A DNA stretch of 64,000 nt. It comes from an uncultured Clostridia bacterium (GTDB lineage: Bacteria > Bacillota > Clostridia > Christensenellales > UBA1242). The notes below the pieces were generated by a model. The model was not told the origin of the DNA, ran no database searches, and was given only the letters and a program-made list of their open reading frames with translations. Positions within the stretch are counted from its first letter, which is position 1; each line of letters opens with the position of its first letter. Shown here piece by piece: positions 42,494-50,585 of this stretch. Location of the stretch: the NCBI GenBank assembly GCA_944372585.1, contig CALVZQ010000006.1, forward strand, positions 1-64,000, given 5' to 3'. The position numbers and the translations under genes are program-made.

Positions 42494-43219
42494 ATGATCA
42501 GATATTTGGTCAGTGATTTGGGGACTAGTGAGATAGTTGATGGTGCAAGGGTTGCATGCAAAGCTGTCTACCAAAATGGACTTATTGAACTACTTAAAAA
42601 GGACATAAAGAAGAAATTTGATACATTGGTTTTTGTCGCAAGCAATCCAACGGGCTATGAGAAAACGGACAATTATGCGGAAATGACACTTGAAGGGCTG
42701 AAGCTATCTGGAATTGAATTTAAGAATTTGATTGTTCTTGATGAAAGAAACAAAACTAAAGCAAAACAACTTGTTGAAAAAGCCGATTTGTTGTTTTTGG
42801 CAGGTGGGCATGTTCCGACTCAAAATGATTTTTTTGCAGATATAAGGCTTGCAGAGATAATCAAAAATTGTCATGGCGTTGTTATGGGTCAAAGTGCAGG
42901 GGCAATGAATATGGCTTCAAATGTTTACAATTATCCAGAAGACGAATCAGAACTTCAAGATCCTAAATTTTTGAAAGGGCTTGGTTTGACCGATATCAGT
43001 GTGATACCTCATTTTGACAAGAAAAAAGGCAATGTGCATGTGAAAGAGGGAATTGACTTGTTGAATGATTTTTATTTGAAAGATAGTTTTGTTATGCCTT
43101 TGACTGCAATTCCAAACGGAAGTTTTGTGAGAATTGATGAAAAAGGAAGCAAAATCTATGGAGAAGCCTATAAGTTTGAAAACGGAAAAATGACCAGTTC
43201 TTCAAAATTGAAAAGTTAA
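42494..43219 (+). CDS. Peptidase family S51 (dipeptidase E-like)
   Basis: 241 residues. The nucleophile elbow is GQSAGAMNM near 133, preceded by FLAGGHVPTQN near 105, both typical of peptidase E (cleaves Asp-X) and cyanophycinase relatives. Catalytic Ser, His and Glu would complete the site; a His is present in VIPHFD near 172. Cytoplasmic. GGGGGT lies before the ATG and the gene follows the S1-protein gene by 11 bases. Confidence 0.88.
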   Translation: MIRYLVSDLGTSEIVDGARVACKAVYQNGLIELLKKDIKKKFDTLVFVASNPTGYEKTDNYAEMTLEGLKLSGIEFKNLIVLDERNKTKAKQLVEKADLLFLAGGHVPTQNDFFADIRLAEIIKNCHGVVMGQSAGAMNMASNVYNYPEDESELQDPKFLKGLGLTDISVIPHFDKKKGNVHVKEGIDLLNDFYLKDSFVMPLTAIPNGSFVRIDEKGSKIYGEAYKFENGKMTSSSKLKS

Positions 43220-43259
43220 ACATTTTGAAAGATTTATATAGATGCAAAAAGCATCTTAT

Positions 43260-43335
43260 GCTGATGTGGCTCAGTCGGTAGAGCAACTGATTCGTAATCG
43301 GTAGGTCGCGGGTTCGATTCCCGCCATCAGCTCCA
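43260..43335 (+). tRNA. tRNA-Thr (anticodon CGU)
   Basis: 76 nt. Acceptor GCTGATG/CATCAGC, anticodon stem ACTGA/TCGGT with loop TTCGTAA (CGU), T-arm GCGGG/CCCGC, encoded CCA. A small GATGC-AAAAA-GCATC hairpin lies just upstream (43241-43255). An accessory gene block begins right after its 3' end. Confidence 0.95.
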
Positions 43336-43374
43336 AATATATGTAACAAAAATTCTTTTTAAGGAGAATGGTTA

Positions 43375-43872
43375 ATGACATTTTCAATTAAAAGTAAGTC
43401 AACAATAAATATAGAGGCAAAAAAATATAGAGACAAACTTGAAAAGGAATATCAAAAAAAATTGCAAGAAATTGTTGAGTATGTAAAAAAAGATTCTTCA
43501 AAGCAATCAGAAATAGATTTAGTTAAAAAAGTTTATGAATGGTTTTGTGATAACATTGAATATGACTCAAGTATCTTGGCAGAAAAAAAACAAGATGGAA
43601 CTTTTATAAATAAAGAATATTTATATCAAAATGGTAAATTTTGGAGAAGCGAAAAGTATGCTATTCTTTGTGGCAAAGGAGTGTGCGAGAGTATATCATT
43701 AGCTATGAAAGATGTATATTTATTGTTAGGAATAGAATGTAAATATGTTACAGGAACTGACGATAATGTTTTGCAAGATGAATTTAAAGGAAAACACCGT
43801 GCTTGGAATGAGATAGAATTAGAAGGAAAGGCTTATACAATTGATTGGACGCCTCACTTAGGACTTTTATGA
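43375..43872 (+). CDS. Transglutaminase-like protein ending at an in-frame TGA
   Basis: 165 residues to TGA 43870-43872. The transglutaminase-like core has the Cys in GKGVCESISLAMKDVYLLLGI near 103 and the His in KHRAWNEIELEGKAYTIDWT near 142. The reading frame stays open beyond the TGA for another 36 codons to TAA 43981. That extension has protein-like sequence, so the gene is either truncated by a nonsense change or partly read through. AAGGAG precedes the ATG. The function is probably peptide amide chemistry; the substrate is unknown. Confidence 0.7.
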   Translation: MTFSIKSKSTINIEAKKYRDKLEKEYQKKLQEIVEYVKKDSSKQSEIDLVKKVYEWFCDNIEYDSSILAEKKQDGTFINKEYLYQNGKFWRSEKYAILCGKGVCESISLAMKDVYLLLGIECKYVTGTDDNVLQDEFKGKHRAWNEIELEGKAYTIDWTPHLGLL

Positions 43873-43983
43873 CAAAACCAAGAACAAGTCAAATTAACGA
43901 AAAAGAAAGAGTTTTTTGAATATTTTGATTTTAGCGAAATCAAAAAAGGCTTCGTTGTTGGCCGACACAAAATATTGTTATAA
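43873..43983 (+). other. In-frame continuation past the TGA
   Basis: 36 sense codons then TAA, reading QNQEQVKLTKKKEFFEYF and later IKKGFVVGRHKILL. Composition fits a protein C terminus. The stop context is TGA-C-A-A, and C after UGA is a known weak-termination context. The next gene's ribosome site (ACGGAGG) begins 11 bases after the TAA, as if the longer frame were the true gene end. Confidence 0.55.
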
Positions 43984-44008
43984 TACAATTTTAACGGAGG
44001 TTTATATT

Positions 44009-44551
44009 ATGTTGCATGAAATTATTAAAGATGAAAACATAGGGTTGAAAAATAAAGAATTAAAAAATCCTAGGAAAAGAATTGGTGCAAGGGGTGTTGT
44101 TGTCAAGGGAAATAAAGTTGCTTTATTTTACAAAAGACATAAAAATGAATATAAACTTCCTGGTGGTGGAGTTGAAGATGGCGAAGATTTGGAACAAGCT
44201 TTTTGTAGAGAAGTATTAGAAGAAACTGGTTGTAAGGTCAATATTATATCTAAACTTGGAATTACCGAGGAATTTAAAGGTGCTTCTAATTTTTATCAGT
44301 TGTCACATGTTTTTTTTGCTGAGGTTGTTGAGGATAGAAAGCAATTAGATTTAACAGAAAAAGAACGAGTCGAAGGCGGTGAACTGCTTTGGGTACCTCT
44401 TGATGAGGCGATAGAAAAAGTAAAAAATTGCTTTGATAATCTTAAACCAAGTCCATATGACGAACAAGAGGATGTTTACTCAACAAAGTTTGTAATTAAA
44501 AGAGATCTTTCAATTTTGAATTACTTTAAATCGTTACACATTTTACTTTGA
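44009..44551 (+). CDS. NUDIX hydrolase
   Basis: 180 residues. The full Nudix box lies near 53-75: GGGVEDGE..EQAFCREVLEETG, fitting Gx5Ex7REUxEExGU. It hydrolyses nucleoside-diphosphate-linked compounds with Mg. ACGGAGG lies eight bases before ATG 44009; longer upstream starts are not supported. It probably belongs to the accessory block after tRNA-Thr. Confidence 0.9.
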   Translation: MLHEIIKDENIGLKNKELKNPRKRIGARGVVVKGNKVALFYKRHKNEYKLPGGGVEDGEDLEQAFCREVLEETGCKVNIISKLGITEEFKGASNFYQLSHVFFAEVVEDRKQLDLTEKERVEGGELLWVPLDEAIEKVKNCFDNLKPSPYDEQEDVYSTKFVIKRDLSILNYFKSLHILL

Positions 44552-44649
44552 TTATTTACAAAATCAAAAACAAGGACTTTTTGAAAGTCAAACGCAGTAA
44601 TACAAGAATTATTGTAAATGAAGGGAAAACTTAACTTTTTGAGGTGGTT

Positions 44650-45378
44650 ATGAAATTGATAATTGAAGCAGATGATTTTGGTTTGAGTGAAAGTGTTTCA
44701 GACGGAATTGTTGATGGCATCAAACATGGATTTATCACTTCGACAAATATTATGGCAAACATGCCTTGTGCCAAATATGCCGTTGACCAAGCACTGAAAA
44801 ACAATATCAAAAAATTGGGCATACATATCAATCTCACTGTGGGAAAACCAATCACTGAAAATCCGCTTTTAACAGATGAAAATGGTGTCTTTTTATATAA
44901 CAAAAAACAAATTGAAAACAACAAACTTACTTACAAAAGTGTTTATGATGAAATTGTTGCACAACTTGACATGGTTGACAAATATAGCGGGGGGGGGATT
45001 GTGATAAATCACATCACTTGTCATCATTTGGGAGATAATAACATTATAAAACAAGTGGTATATGATGTTGCTAAACAGTTTTTTTTGCCAATCAGAAGAG
45101 AAGATTATTCTGAAAAATTTGATATTAAAAAACCAGATTTGTTTTTTTGTGATTTTTCTATAAAAAATGTCAATTTGGACTTTCTAAAAGAATTTATTAA
45201 CAAATACCGTGACACTGATTTGGTGATTGAATTGTTGACACATGCGGGATATATTGACGATTATACAAAGACAATTACATCTTATTTGAAAAGAGATGAA
45301 GAATTATCAATCTTGAGGCGAGCAAAAGAAGAAGGTCTTTTTGATGGAATTGAACTGATAGACTATGACAATTTTTAA
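44650..45378 (+). CDS. ChbG/YdjC-like carbohydrate deacetylase, G9-containing
   Basis: 242 residues. YdjC motifs: EADDFGLSESVSDGI at the start (the metal-binding Asp pair), LGIHINLTVGKP near 57 and NHITCHHLGD near 120. The enzyme removes acetyl groups from N-acetylated oligosaccharides. Just before the last motif a nine-G tract (44989-44997) encodes SGGGI. With eight or ten G the frame stops early (TGA almost at once, or TAA about 15 codons on), so only this length gives full protein. GAGG precedes ATG 44650. Confidence 0.85.
   Translation: MKLIIEADDFGLSESVSDGIVDGIKHGFITSTNIMANMPCAKYAVDQALKNNIKKLGIHINLTVGKPITENPLLTDENGVFLYNKKQIENNKLTYKSVYDEIVAQLDMVDKYSGGGIVINHITCHHLGDNNIIKQVVYDVAKQFFLPIRREDYSEKFDIKKPDLFFCDFSIKNVNLDFLKEFINKYRDTDLVIELLTHAGYIDDYTKTITSYLKRDEELSILRRAKEEGLFDGIELIDYDNF
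44989..44997 (+). repeat. G9 homopolymer in chbG-like gene
   Basis: Nine G in frame. A one-base change gives an early stop in either direction. Confidence 0.95.
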
Positions 45379-45401
45379 ATTGATATTTAAAAGGAGATAT
45401 T

Positions 45402-45743
45402 ATGAAAAAGATTTCTTTGAGTGAGACACAAGAATTTAAAAACAGCGATTGTTGCATTGCTACAGAATATGACTTTCAAGATAAGGACATTGATGTGGCT
45501 ACAGCAACTATTTGTGGAAGATACCCAGAAGATGCTTATTGTGTCAATACAAAGGTTAAAGAAATGATATATGTTATTGATGGAATGGGAGAGATTCATA
45601 AAGAAAATGAGATTATCTCATTTAAAAAAGGTGACGCAATTCTTATTGACAAGAATGAGAAATATTTTTGGATTGCTGACTGCAAGGTTTTGATGTCATG
45701 CTCGCCTGCTTGGTTTCCAGAGCAACATCAAATTGTTAAATGA
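45402..45743 (+). CDS. Small cupin-domain protein
   Basis: 113 residues forming one cupin barrel: EMIYVIDGMGEIHKENEIISFKKGDAILIDKNEKYFW. The usual metal His residues in the first cupin motif are mostly replaced, so it may bind a ligand rather than catalyse. AAGGAG lies upstream. It starts 24 bases after the deacetylase gene. Confidence 0.75.
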   Translation: MKKISLSETQEFKNSDCCIATEYDFQDKDIDVATATICGRYPEDAYCVNTKVKEMIYVIDGMGEIHKENEIISFKKGDAILIDKNEKYFWIADCKVLMSCSPAWFPEQHQIVK

Positions 45744-45766
45744 TTTTATTAAAAAGGGTGTGATAT

Positions 45767-46615
45767 ATGAAGATTATTGAAGTTGAGACGGCAAAGGGCG
45801 ACAAACTCTATGGTTGTCTGTATGGCGAAAAGTTTAAAGATGTCTGTGTGATTGTTACCAATGGAACTGGTGGAAACATTTTTGAAAATAATTTTTTGCA
45901 AATTGTTGGAGAAGTGCTTGAAGCCAATGGTATATCTTTCATCTATGCTCATAACAGCGGGGCTTTTCAAATGATTGATACTCCAAGCAAAGACGGAAGG
46001 AGAAAAGGTGTCACTTTTGAATGTTTTGATGAGTGTTTGGACGATTTGCAGGCATTTGTTGATTTCGCAAAAATTCAAGGATACAAACACATAATTCTTG
46101 GTGGACATAGTTATGGTGCAAACAAGGTTGTCTTTTATCTATCACAAAATCAAAATGAACCTATCGAAAAATTTATTCTTATTTCTCCTACTGACACAAC
46201 AAGATTGAAAGAAAGTGAAAAGATTTCAGCAGAGCAGTTTATGCCGATTGCTGAAAAGTTTGATAAAGAGAATAAATTAGATGAAATCATTCCTATTCTT
46301 TTTGATGGATACAACTTTTTTACAGCAAGAGCATTTTTTGATTTTATGCAAAATAAAAATGCTAAAAACCTTCCTGTATATTCAAAAAATAAAGATTTTT
46401 CTCAACTGAGAAAGATAAAACAACGGGGATTATTTGTTATGGGCGAAAATGATTCTTTTGCCTTTGGTGACACACAGAAACATTTGAATGTCATTAATGC
46501 AAATTCTGGAAGAAAGGATAACATCACTAAGATGATTCAAAAAACAGGACATACTTTTAGGGGTAAAGAATTTGAACTTGCACAAATAATTTTGGATTTT
46601 ATAGTGGAGAAATGA
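45767..46615 (+). CDS. Alpha/beta hydrolase (DUF1749-like)
   Basis: 282 residues. Nucleophile elbow GGHSYGANK near 119. An oxyanion-type VTNGTGGN lies near 30, and GHTFRG near 262 supplies the likely catalytic His; an Asp in MGENDSF fits the triad. The layout resembles DUF1749 hydrolases of sugar-ester or small-molecule metabolism. Cytoplasmic. It follows the cupin gene by 23 bases. Confidence 0.75.
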   Translation: MKIIEVETAKGDKLYGCLYGEKFKDVCVIVTNGTGGNIFENNFLQIVGEVLEANGISFIYAHNSGAFQMIDTPSKDGRRKGVTFECFDECLDDLQAFVDFAKIQGYKHIILGGHSYGANKVVFYLSQNQNEPIEKFILISPTDTTRLKESEKISAEQFMPIAEKFDKENKLDEIIPILFDGYNFFTARAFFDFMQNKNAKNLPVYSKNKDFSQLRKIKQRGLFVMGENDSFAFGDTQKHLNVINANSGRKDNITKMIQKTGHTFRGKEFELAQIILDFIVEK

Positions 46616-46618
46616 AAG

Positions 46619-46960
46619 ATGAAAATTGAAGTTAATAAAGTTAAAATTTTTGTGGCAGTGCCGGCCGGATATGTCGACGAAGTCAGAAAGGCAATGTGTG
46701 AAGCAGGTGCTGGCGTTATTGGGAATTATACTTTCTGTTCAACTTCTGTCAAAAGTGTTGGAACTTTTATTCCAAACAGCAATGCCAAACCTCATATTGG
46801 AAAAGCAAACAATTTGGAGTTTGTTGACGAGGAAAAATTGGAAGTTGTGTGTGATGTGGAAAAAGTCAAAGATGTTTTGGTGGCTTTGAGAAAGGTTCAC
46901 CCATATGAAGAACCTGGAATTGATATCGTTCCGGTTTTTGACAAACACGATTTTGCTTGA
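46619..46960 (+). CDS. NIF3/YqfO-related CutA-like small protein
   Basis: 113 residues matching the inserted third domain of YqfO/NIF3 proteins: VAVPAGYVDEVRKAMCEAGAGVIGNYTFCSTS, and the end VLVALRKVHPYEEPGIDI. Stand-alone copies occur widely; the fold is like CutA/PII trimers and may bind ligand or metal. It starts three bases after the hydrolase gene's stop. Confidence 0.85.
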   Translation: MKIEVNKVKIFVAVPAGYVDEVRKAMCEAGAGVIGNYTFCSTSVKSVGTFIPNSNAKPHIGKANNLEFVDEEKLEVVCDVEKVKDVLVALRKVHPYEEPGIDIVPVFDKHDFA

Positions 46961-47024
46961 TGAAATTGTAGGGTTATCTAATTTAAACTAAAAAAATATG
47001 AAAATTTGTTATAAGGAGATGGTT

Positions 47025-47777
47025 ATGAAAGAGAAAGTTTTTTTGATTACTGGTGCGGGGGGGGGTATTGGCTCTGCCATTGTTAGAACTATTGCTCAAA
47101 ATGTTCAAAATGGAGTGATTTTGATCCATTATAATTCTAATAAAGCAAACGCACAAAAACTGAAAGAAGAAATTGAAAATGAAAATATTAAAGCGGAAAC
47201 AATTAAAGCAGATTTGGAAAATCAAAAGGAATGTGAAAAACTATGTGAATATGTATTGAATAAATACGGTGCTGTAGATGTTTTGGTTAACAATGCAGGC
47301 TTTGTTGAAGACAAGGAATTGATTGAACGAACTTATGAAGATTTTGAAAAAACTGTGAAAATTAATTTGATTGCAAACTTTTATCTTTCTAAAGTTTTTG
47401 GCTATAAAATGTTTGAGAAAAAATATGGAAAAATAGTTAACATTTCCTCAACCAGCGGTTTGATTTTACATTCTGGCAGTATGTGTCCAACTAGCATTGA
47501 TTATGATGCTACAAAAGCAGGAATTAATGCTTTGACTAAAAATTTTGCAAAAGAGTTTGCGCCTTATGTTAACGTCAATGCTGTCGCACCAGGTTGGGTG
47601 GATACCCCCTTAAATTTTGAACTTCCAGATTATGTGAGAGAAGATGAAAATAAAAAAATACTAAAAAATCGTTGGGCTCAACCAAATGAAATTGCTGACT
47701 TGGTTTGGTTTTTAATAAGTGACAATGCAGATTTTGTTAATGGAAGCATCTATGAAATTGATGGAGGAAAAAGATAA
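47025..47777 (+). CDS. SDR-family oxidoreductase, G9 in the NAD(P) motif
   Basis: 250 residues. Rossmann motif TGAGGGIG near 9, NNAG near 84, catalytic Ser near 139 and YxxxK (YDATK) near 156, then the C-terminal end VNGSIYEIDGG. It resembles 3-oxoacyl-ACP or sugar/steroid dehydrogenases. The nine-G tract (47057-47065) encodes the cofactor-binding glycines; losing or gaining one G stops the frame early. AAGGAG lies six bases before ATG 47025. It ends the accessory block. Confidence 0.88.
   Translation: MKEKVFLITGAGGGIGSAIVRTIAQNVQNGVILIHYNSNKANAQKLKEEIENENIKAETIKADLENQKECEKLCEYVLNKYGAVDVLVNNAGFVEDKELIERTYEDFEKTVKINLIANFYLSKVFGYKMFEKKYGKIVNISSTSGLILHSGSMCPTSIDYDATKAGINALTKNFAKEFAPYVNVNAVAPGWVDTPLNFELPDYVREDENKKILKNRWAQPNEIADLVWFLISDNADFVNGSIYEIDGGKR
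47057..47065 (+). repeat. G9 homopolymer in SDR gene
   Basis: Nine G after GGTGC. It falls exactly on the Gly-rich cofactor loop, 32 bases into the gene. Confidence 0.95.
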
Positions 47778-47859
47778 ATTTTTGAATGAAAGTCATTTTG
47801 TTTGATTTTGTTGCAAAGAATTGATAAAATGATAACAACGTATTAGGAGGCGGAGAAGG

Positions 47860-50481
47860 TTGGCTTATCACAGTCAGAGTGGAGAAACAGTTGTAAAAGA
47901 ACTTGATGTTGATCTTAAAACTGGCTTGTCGGAAGAACAAGTGGTTGAAAGGCGCGCAAAATTTGGACCAAACAAACTTGCAGACAAAAAGAAAAAGAAT
48001 ATGTTTGTTCGTTTTTTGGAGCAATTTAAAGATGTGATGATCATCATTCTTATTATTGCAGCAATCATATCTTTTGTTGTGGCTTGTGTTGAACAAGACC
48101 CTATGGAATTTATTGAACCAGCACTCATTTTGCTTATTGTCATTCTTAATGCGGTTATGGGACTTGTGCAAGAGAGTAAGGCGGAAAAAGCCTTGGACGC
48201 TCTTAAAAATATGTCCGCTCCGCATGCAAGAGTTTTGCGTGGTGGAAAAGAAAAAATTGTTGGTGCTGATGAGTTGGTCCCTGGAGATGTTATTCATCTT
48301 GAAGCAGGAGATTTTGTGCCTGCTGATGCCAGGCTTTTGGAAAGTTCCAATTTGAAATCTGAAGAGTCCGCTTTGACAGGAGAATCGGTTCCTGCTGAAA
48401 AAGACGCTGAGATTGAAGTTAAAGAAAAAGCAGCAGTCGGTGACAGAAATAATATGGTGTTTTCTGGTTGTTCAATCACTTATGGAACAGCAACTGCAGT
48501 TGTGACAGCAACAGGAATGAACACTGAAATGGGCAAAATTGCAGGACTCCTTGCTGGTGAGAAAGAAACAAAAACACCTCTTCAACAAAAACTCTCAGAG
48601 CTTGGAAAATATTTGGGATTTGCCGCACTGGTTGCCTGTGCCATTGTTTTTGTTGTTGGACTTTTGAATGGACAGGATATCATGAGAATGTTTATGACAG
48701 CGGTTTCTTTGGCTGTCTCTGCAATTCCAGAAGGTCTGCCTGCTATTGTGACAATTGTGCTTTCCATTGGTGTCACAAGAATGGTCAAAAAGAATGTGAT
48801 CATCAAAAGACTTCCCGCTGTGGAAACTCTTGGTTGTGCGTCTGTCATTTGTTCTGATAAAACCGGAACACTGACACAAAACAGAATGACATTGGTTAAG
48901 ACTTATGTTGATGGTGGAGATCTTTTGGATTTTGATCCAAAGAAAGTGGGAGATAAAGAAAAAACTCTTCTTAATTATGGAACCTTATGTTGTGATGGTT
49001 CTGTGAATTTTGAGAAAGGCAAAGAAGTTCATCTTGGCGACCCTACTGAAACCGCAATTGTTCTTGCATCGCATAAGATAGGGGAGAGCAAAAAGAAACT
49101 CAACAAACTCTATCCTCGCGTGGCAGAACTTCCCTTTGATTCTGATCGTAAATTGATGGCAACTGTCAATGAAATTGATGGAGAATTTGTTGTGATTGTC
49201 AAGGGAGCATTTGATGTTATGGCAACCAGATGTGTTGAGGGCGACATTGAAACTGCACAGAAAGTCAATCATGAAATGAGTTCTCAAGCTCTTAGAGTTT
49301 TGGCAATAGGATATAAAAAAATTAAGAAAATGCCTAAGAACATTACAAGTGAAGAACTTGAATTTGGACTTACTTTCTTGGGACTTGTGGGAATGATTGA
49401 CCCCCCAAGACCTGAAGCAAAAGAGGCGGTTGCACTTTGTCGTCAAGCCGGAATCAAACCGGTTATGATAACGGGTGACCATGTTGTGACAGCATCAGCA
49501 ATCGCAAAAATGCTTGGAATCATGGAAGAGGGAGACAAGGCAATCACTGGTGCAGAACTTGATGCTATGAGTGAAGAACAGTTGGACAATGAAGTTGAAA
49601 AAATTTCTGTCTATGCTCGTGTGTCACCAGAAAACAAAATTCGAATTGTCAAGGCTTGGCAAAAGAAGGGACATGTTGTGTCTATGACTGGTGATGGTGT
49701 GAATGATGCTCCTGCCTTGAAGGCGGCAGATATTGGTTGTGCCATGGGAATCACTGGCACAGATGTGGCAAAAAGCGCAGCAGATATGACACTGACTGAC
49801 GACAATTTTGCAACTATTGTTGATGCGGTCAAAGAAGGTAGGGGAATTTATGCAAACATCAAAAAAGTTGTAGGTTTTCTCCTTGGAACAAATATCAGCG
49901 AAATTATTATTGTTTTTCTTGCAATGATTGTTTGGCATGCATCTCCTTTTGTTTCAATTCAACTTCTTTGGATAAATCTTGTCACTGACTCTTTGCCTGC
50001 GATTGCTCTTGGAATGGAAGCTGTCGAAGACAATGTTATGCATAGAAAACCTAGGTCAAAAAAAGAGAGTATGTTTGCTCACGGATATGGTGTTCAGATT
50101 TTCTTGCAGGGCTGCATGTTTGCGGCTTTGACACTTGGAGCATATTTTATTGGAGAAATGATAACTGGGGGATCTCCAGAAGGTGGAAGCACTCTTGCAT
50201 TTATGACATTGACGCTCATACAAATCATTCATGCATACAACATGCGTTCTGAACGTTCATTGTTTAAGATTGGCCCTTTCAGCAATCACAAGTTAAACTG
50301 GGCGGCTTTAGGTGCCATTCTTCTTGTTGCTTTTGTGCTGTTTACGCCAGGTGTTGTCACTGCTTTTGGAATGACCTATCTTCCTTACTATGGTTATTTG
50401 ATTGGAATAGGTTTTTCACTTGTTCCAGTTGTTGTTTTGGAAATTTCCAAGGCGATTGGTTTAATCAAAAAACGACATTAA
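47860..50481 (+). CDS. P-type calcium-transporting ATPase (PMCA/SERCA-like)
   Basis: 873 residues. Phosphorylation motif DKTGTLTQNR near 334, TGES near 172, the M4 ion site AIPEGLPAI near 292, the nucleotide motif KGAFDV, and GDGVNDAPAL near 612. The M4 PEGL and M6 NLVTD sequences fit Ca2+ (or Mn2+) export. Ten membrane segments with a long soluble part. The start is TTG 47860: AGGAGG sits nine bases upstream and no ATG lies nearby. A terminator follows. Confidence 0.94.
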   Translation: MAYHSQSGETVVKELDVDLKTGLSEEQVVERRAKFGPNKLADKKKKNMFVRFLEQFKDVMIIILIIAAIISFVVACVEQDPMEFIEPALILLIVILNAVMGLVQESKAEKALDALKNMSAPHARVLRGGKEKIVGADELVPGDVIHLEAGDFVPADARLLESSNLKSEESALTGESVPAEKDAEIEVKEKAAVGDRNNMVFSGCSITYGTATAVVTATGMNTEMGKIAGLLAGEKETKTPLQQKLSELGKYLGFAALVACAIVFVVGLLNGQDIMRMFMTAVSLAVSAIPEGLPAIVTIVLSIGVTRMVKKNVIIKRLPAVETLGCASVICSDKTGTLTQNRMTLVKTYVDGGDLLDFDPKKVGDKEKTLLNYGTLCCDGSVNFEKGKEVHLGDPTETAIVLASHKIGESKKKLNKLYPRVAELPFDSDRKLMATVNEIDGEFVVIVKGAFDVMATRCVEGDIETAQKVNHEMSSQALRVLAIGYKKIKKMPKNITSEELEFGLTFLGLVGMIDPPRPEAKEAVALCRQAGIKPVMITGDHVVTASAIAKMLGIMEEGDKAITGAELDAMSEEQLDNEVEKISVYARVSPENKIRIVKAWQKKGHVVSMTGDGVNDAPALKAADIGCAMGITGTDVAKSAADMTLTDDNFATIVDAVKEGRGIYANIKKVVGFLLGTNISEIIIVFLAMIVWHASPFVSIQLLWINLVTDSLPAIALGMEAVEDNVMHRKPRSKKESMFAHGYGVQIFLQGCMFAALTLGAYFIGEMITGGSPEGGSTLAFMTLTLIQIIHAYNMRSERSLFKIGPFSNHKLNWAALGAILLVAFVLFTPGVVTAFGMTYLPYYGYLIGIGFSLVPVVVLEISKAIGLIKKRH

Positions 50482-50502
50482 TTGTTGTTAACCAATTCAT
50501 AC

Positions 50503-50533
50503 AAAAGATGCGAAATGGTTGCATCTTTTTTTT
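50503..50533 (+). terminator. Rho-independent terminator
   Basis: AAAAGATGC/GCATCTTTT stem with nine-base loop and a long T-run. Confidence 0.9.
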
Positions 50534-50585
50534 GTTGTGTTTTTTGTTTGTGTAATTTTTCAGTGTGGACAACATATCTTATAAC

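Noticed and set aside
43870..43872. Reassignment of TGA to Trp in this genome
   Set aside because: prfB, smpB, recA, tsaD and others end at TGA, and RF2 has its TGA sensor; a single in-frame TGA does not support recoding.
43375..47777. Defence island after tRNA-Thr(CGU)
   Set aside because: The genes (NUDIX, ChbG, cupin, hydrolase, NIF3-like, SDR) show no nuclease, TIR, helicase or methylase domains; an accessory metabolic block is simpler.
49386..49403. C6 run in the calcium ATPase as another slippage site
   Set aside because: Only six bases, in the conserved DPPRPE motif; too short compared with the G9 tracts.
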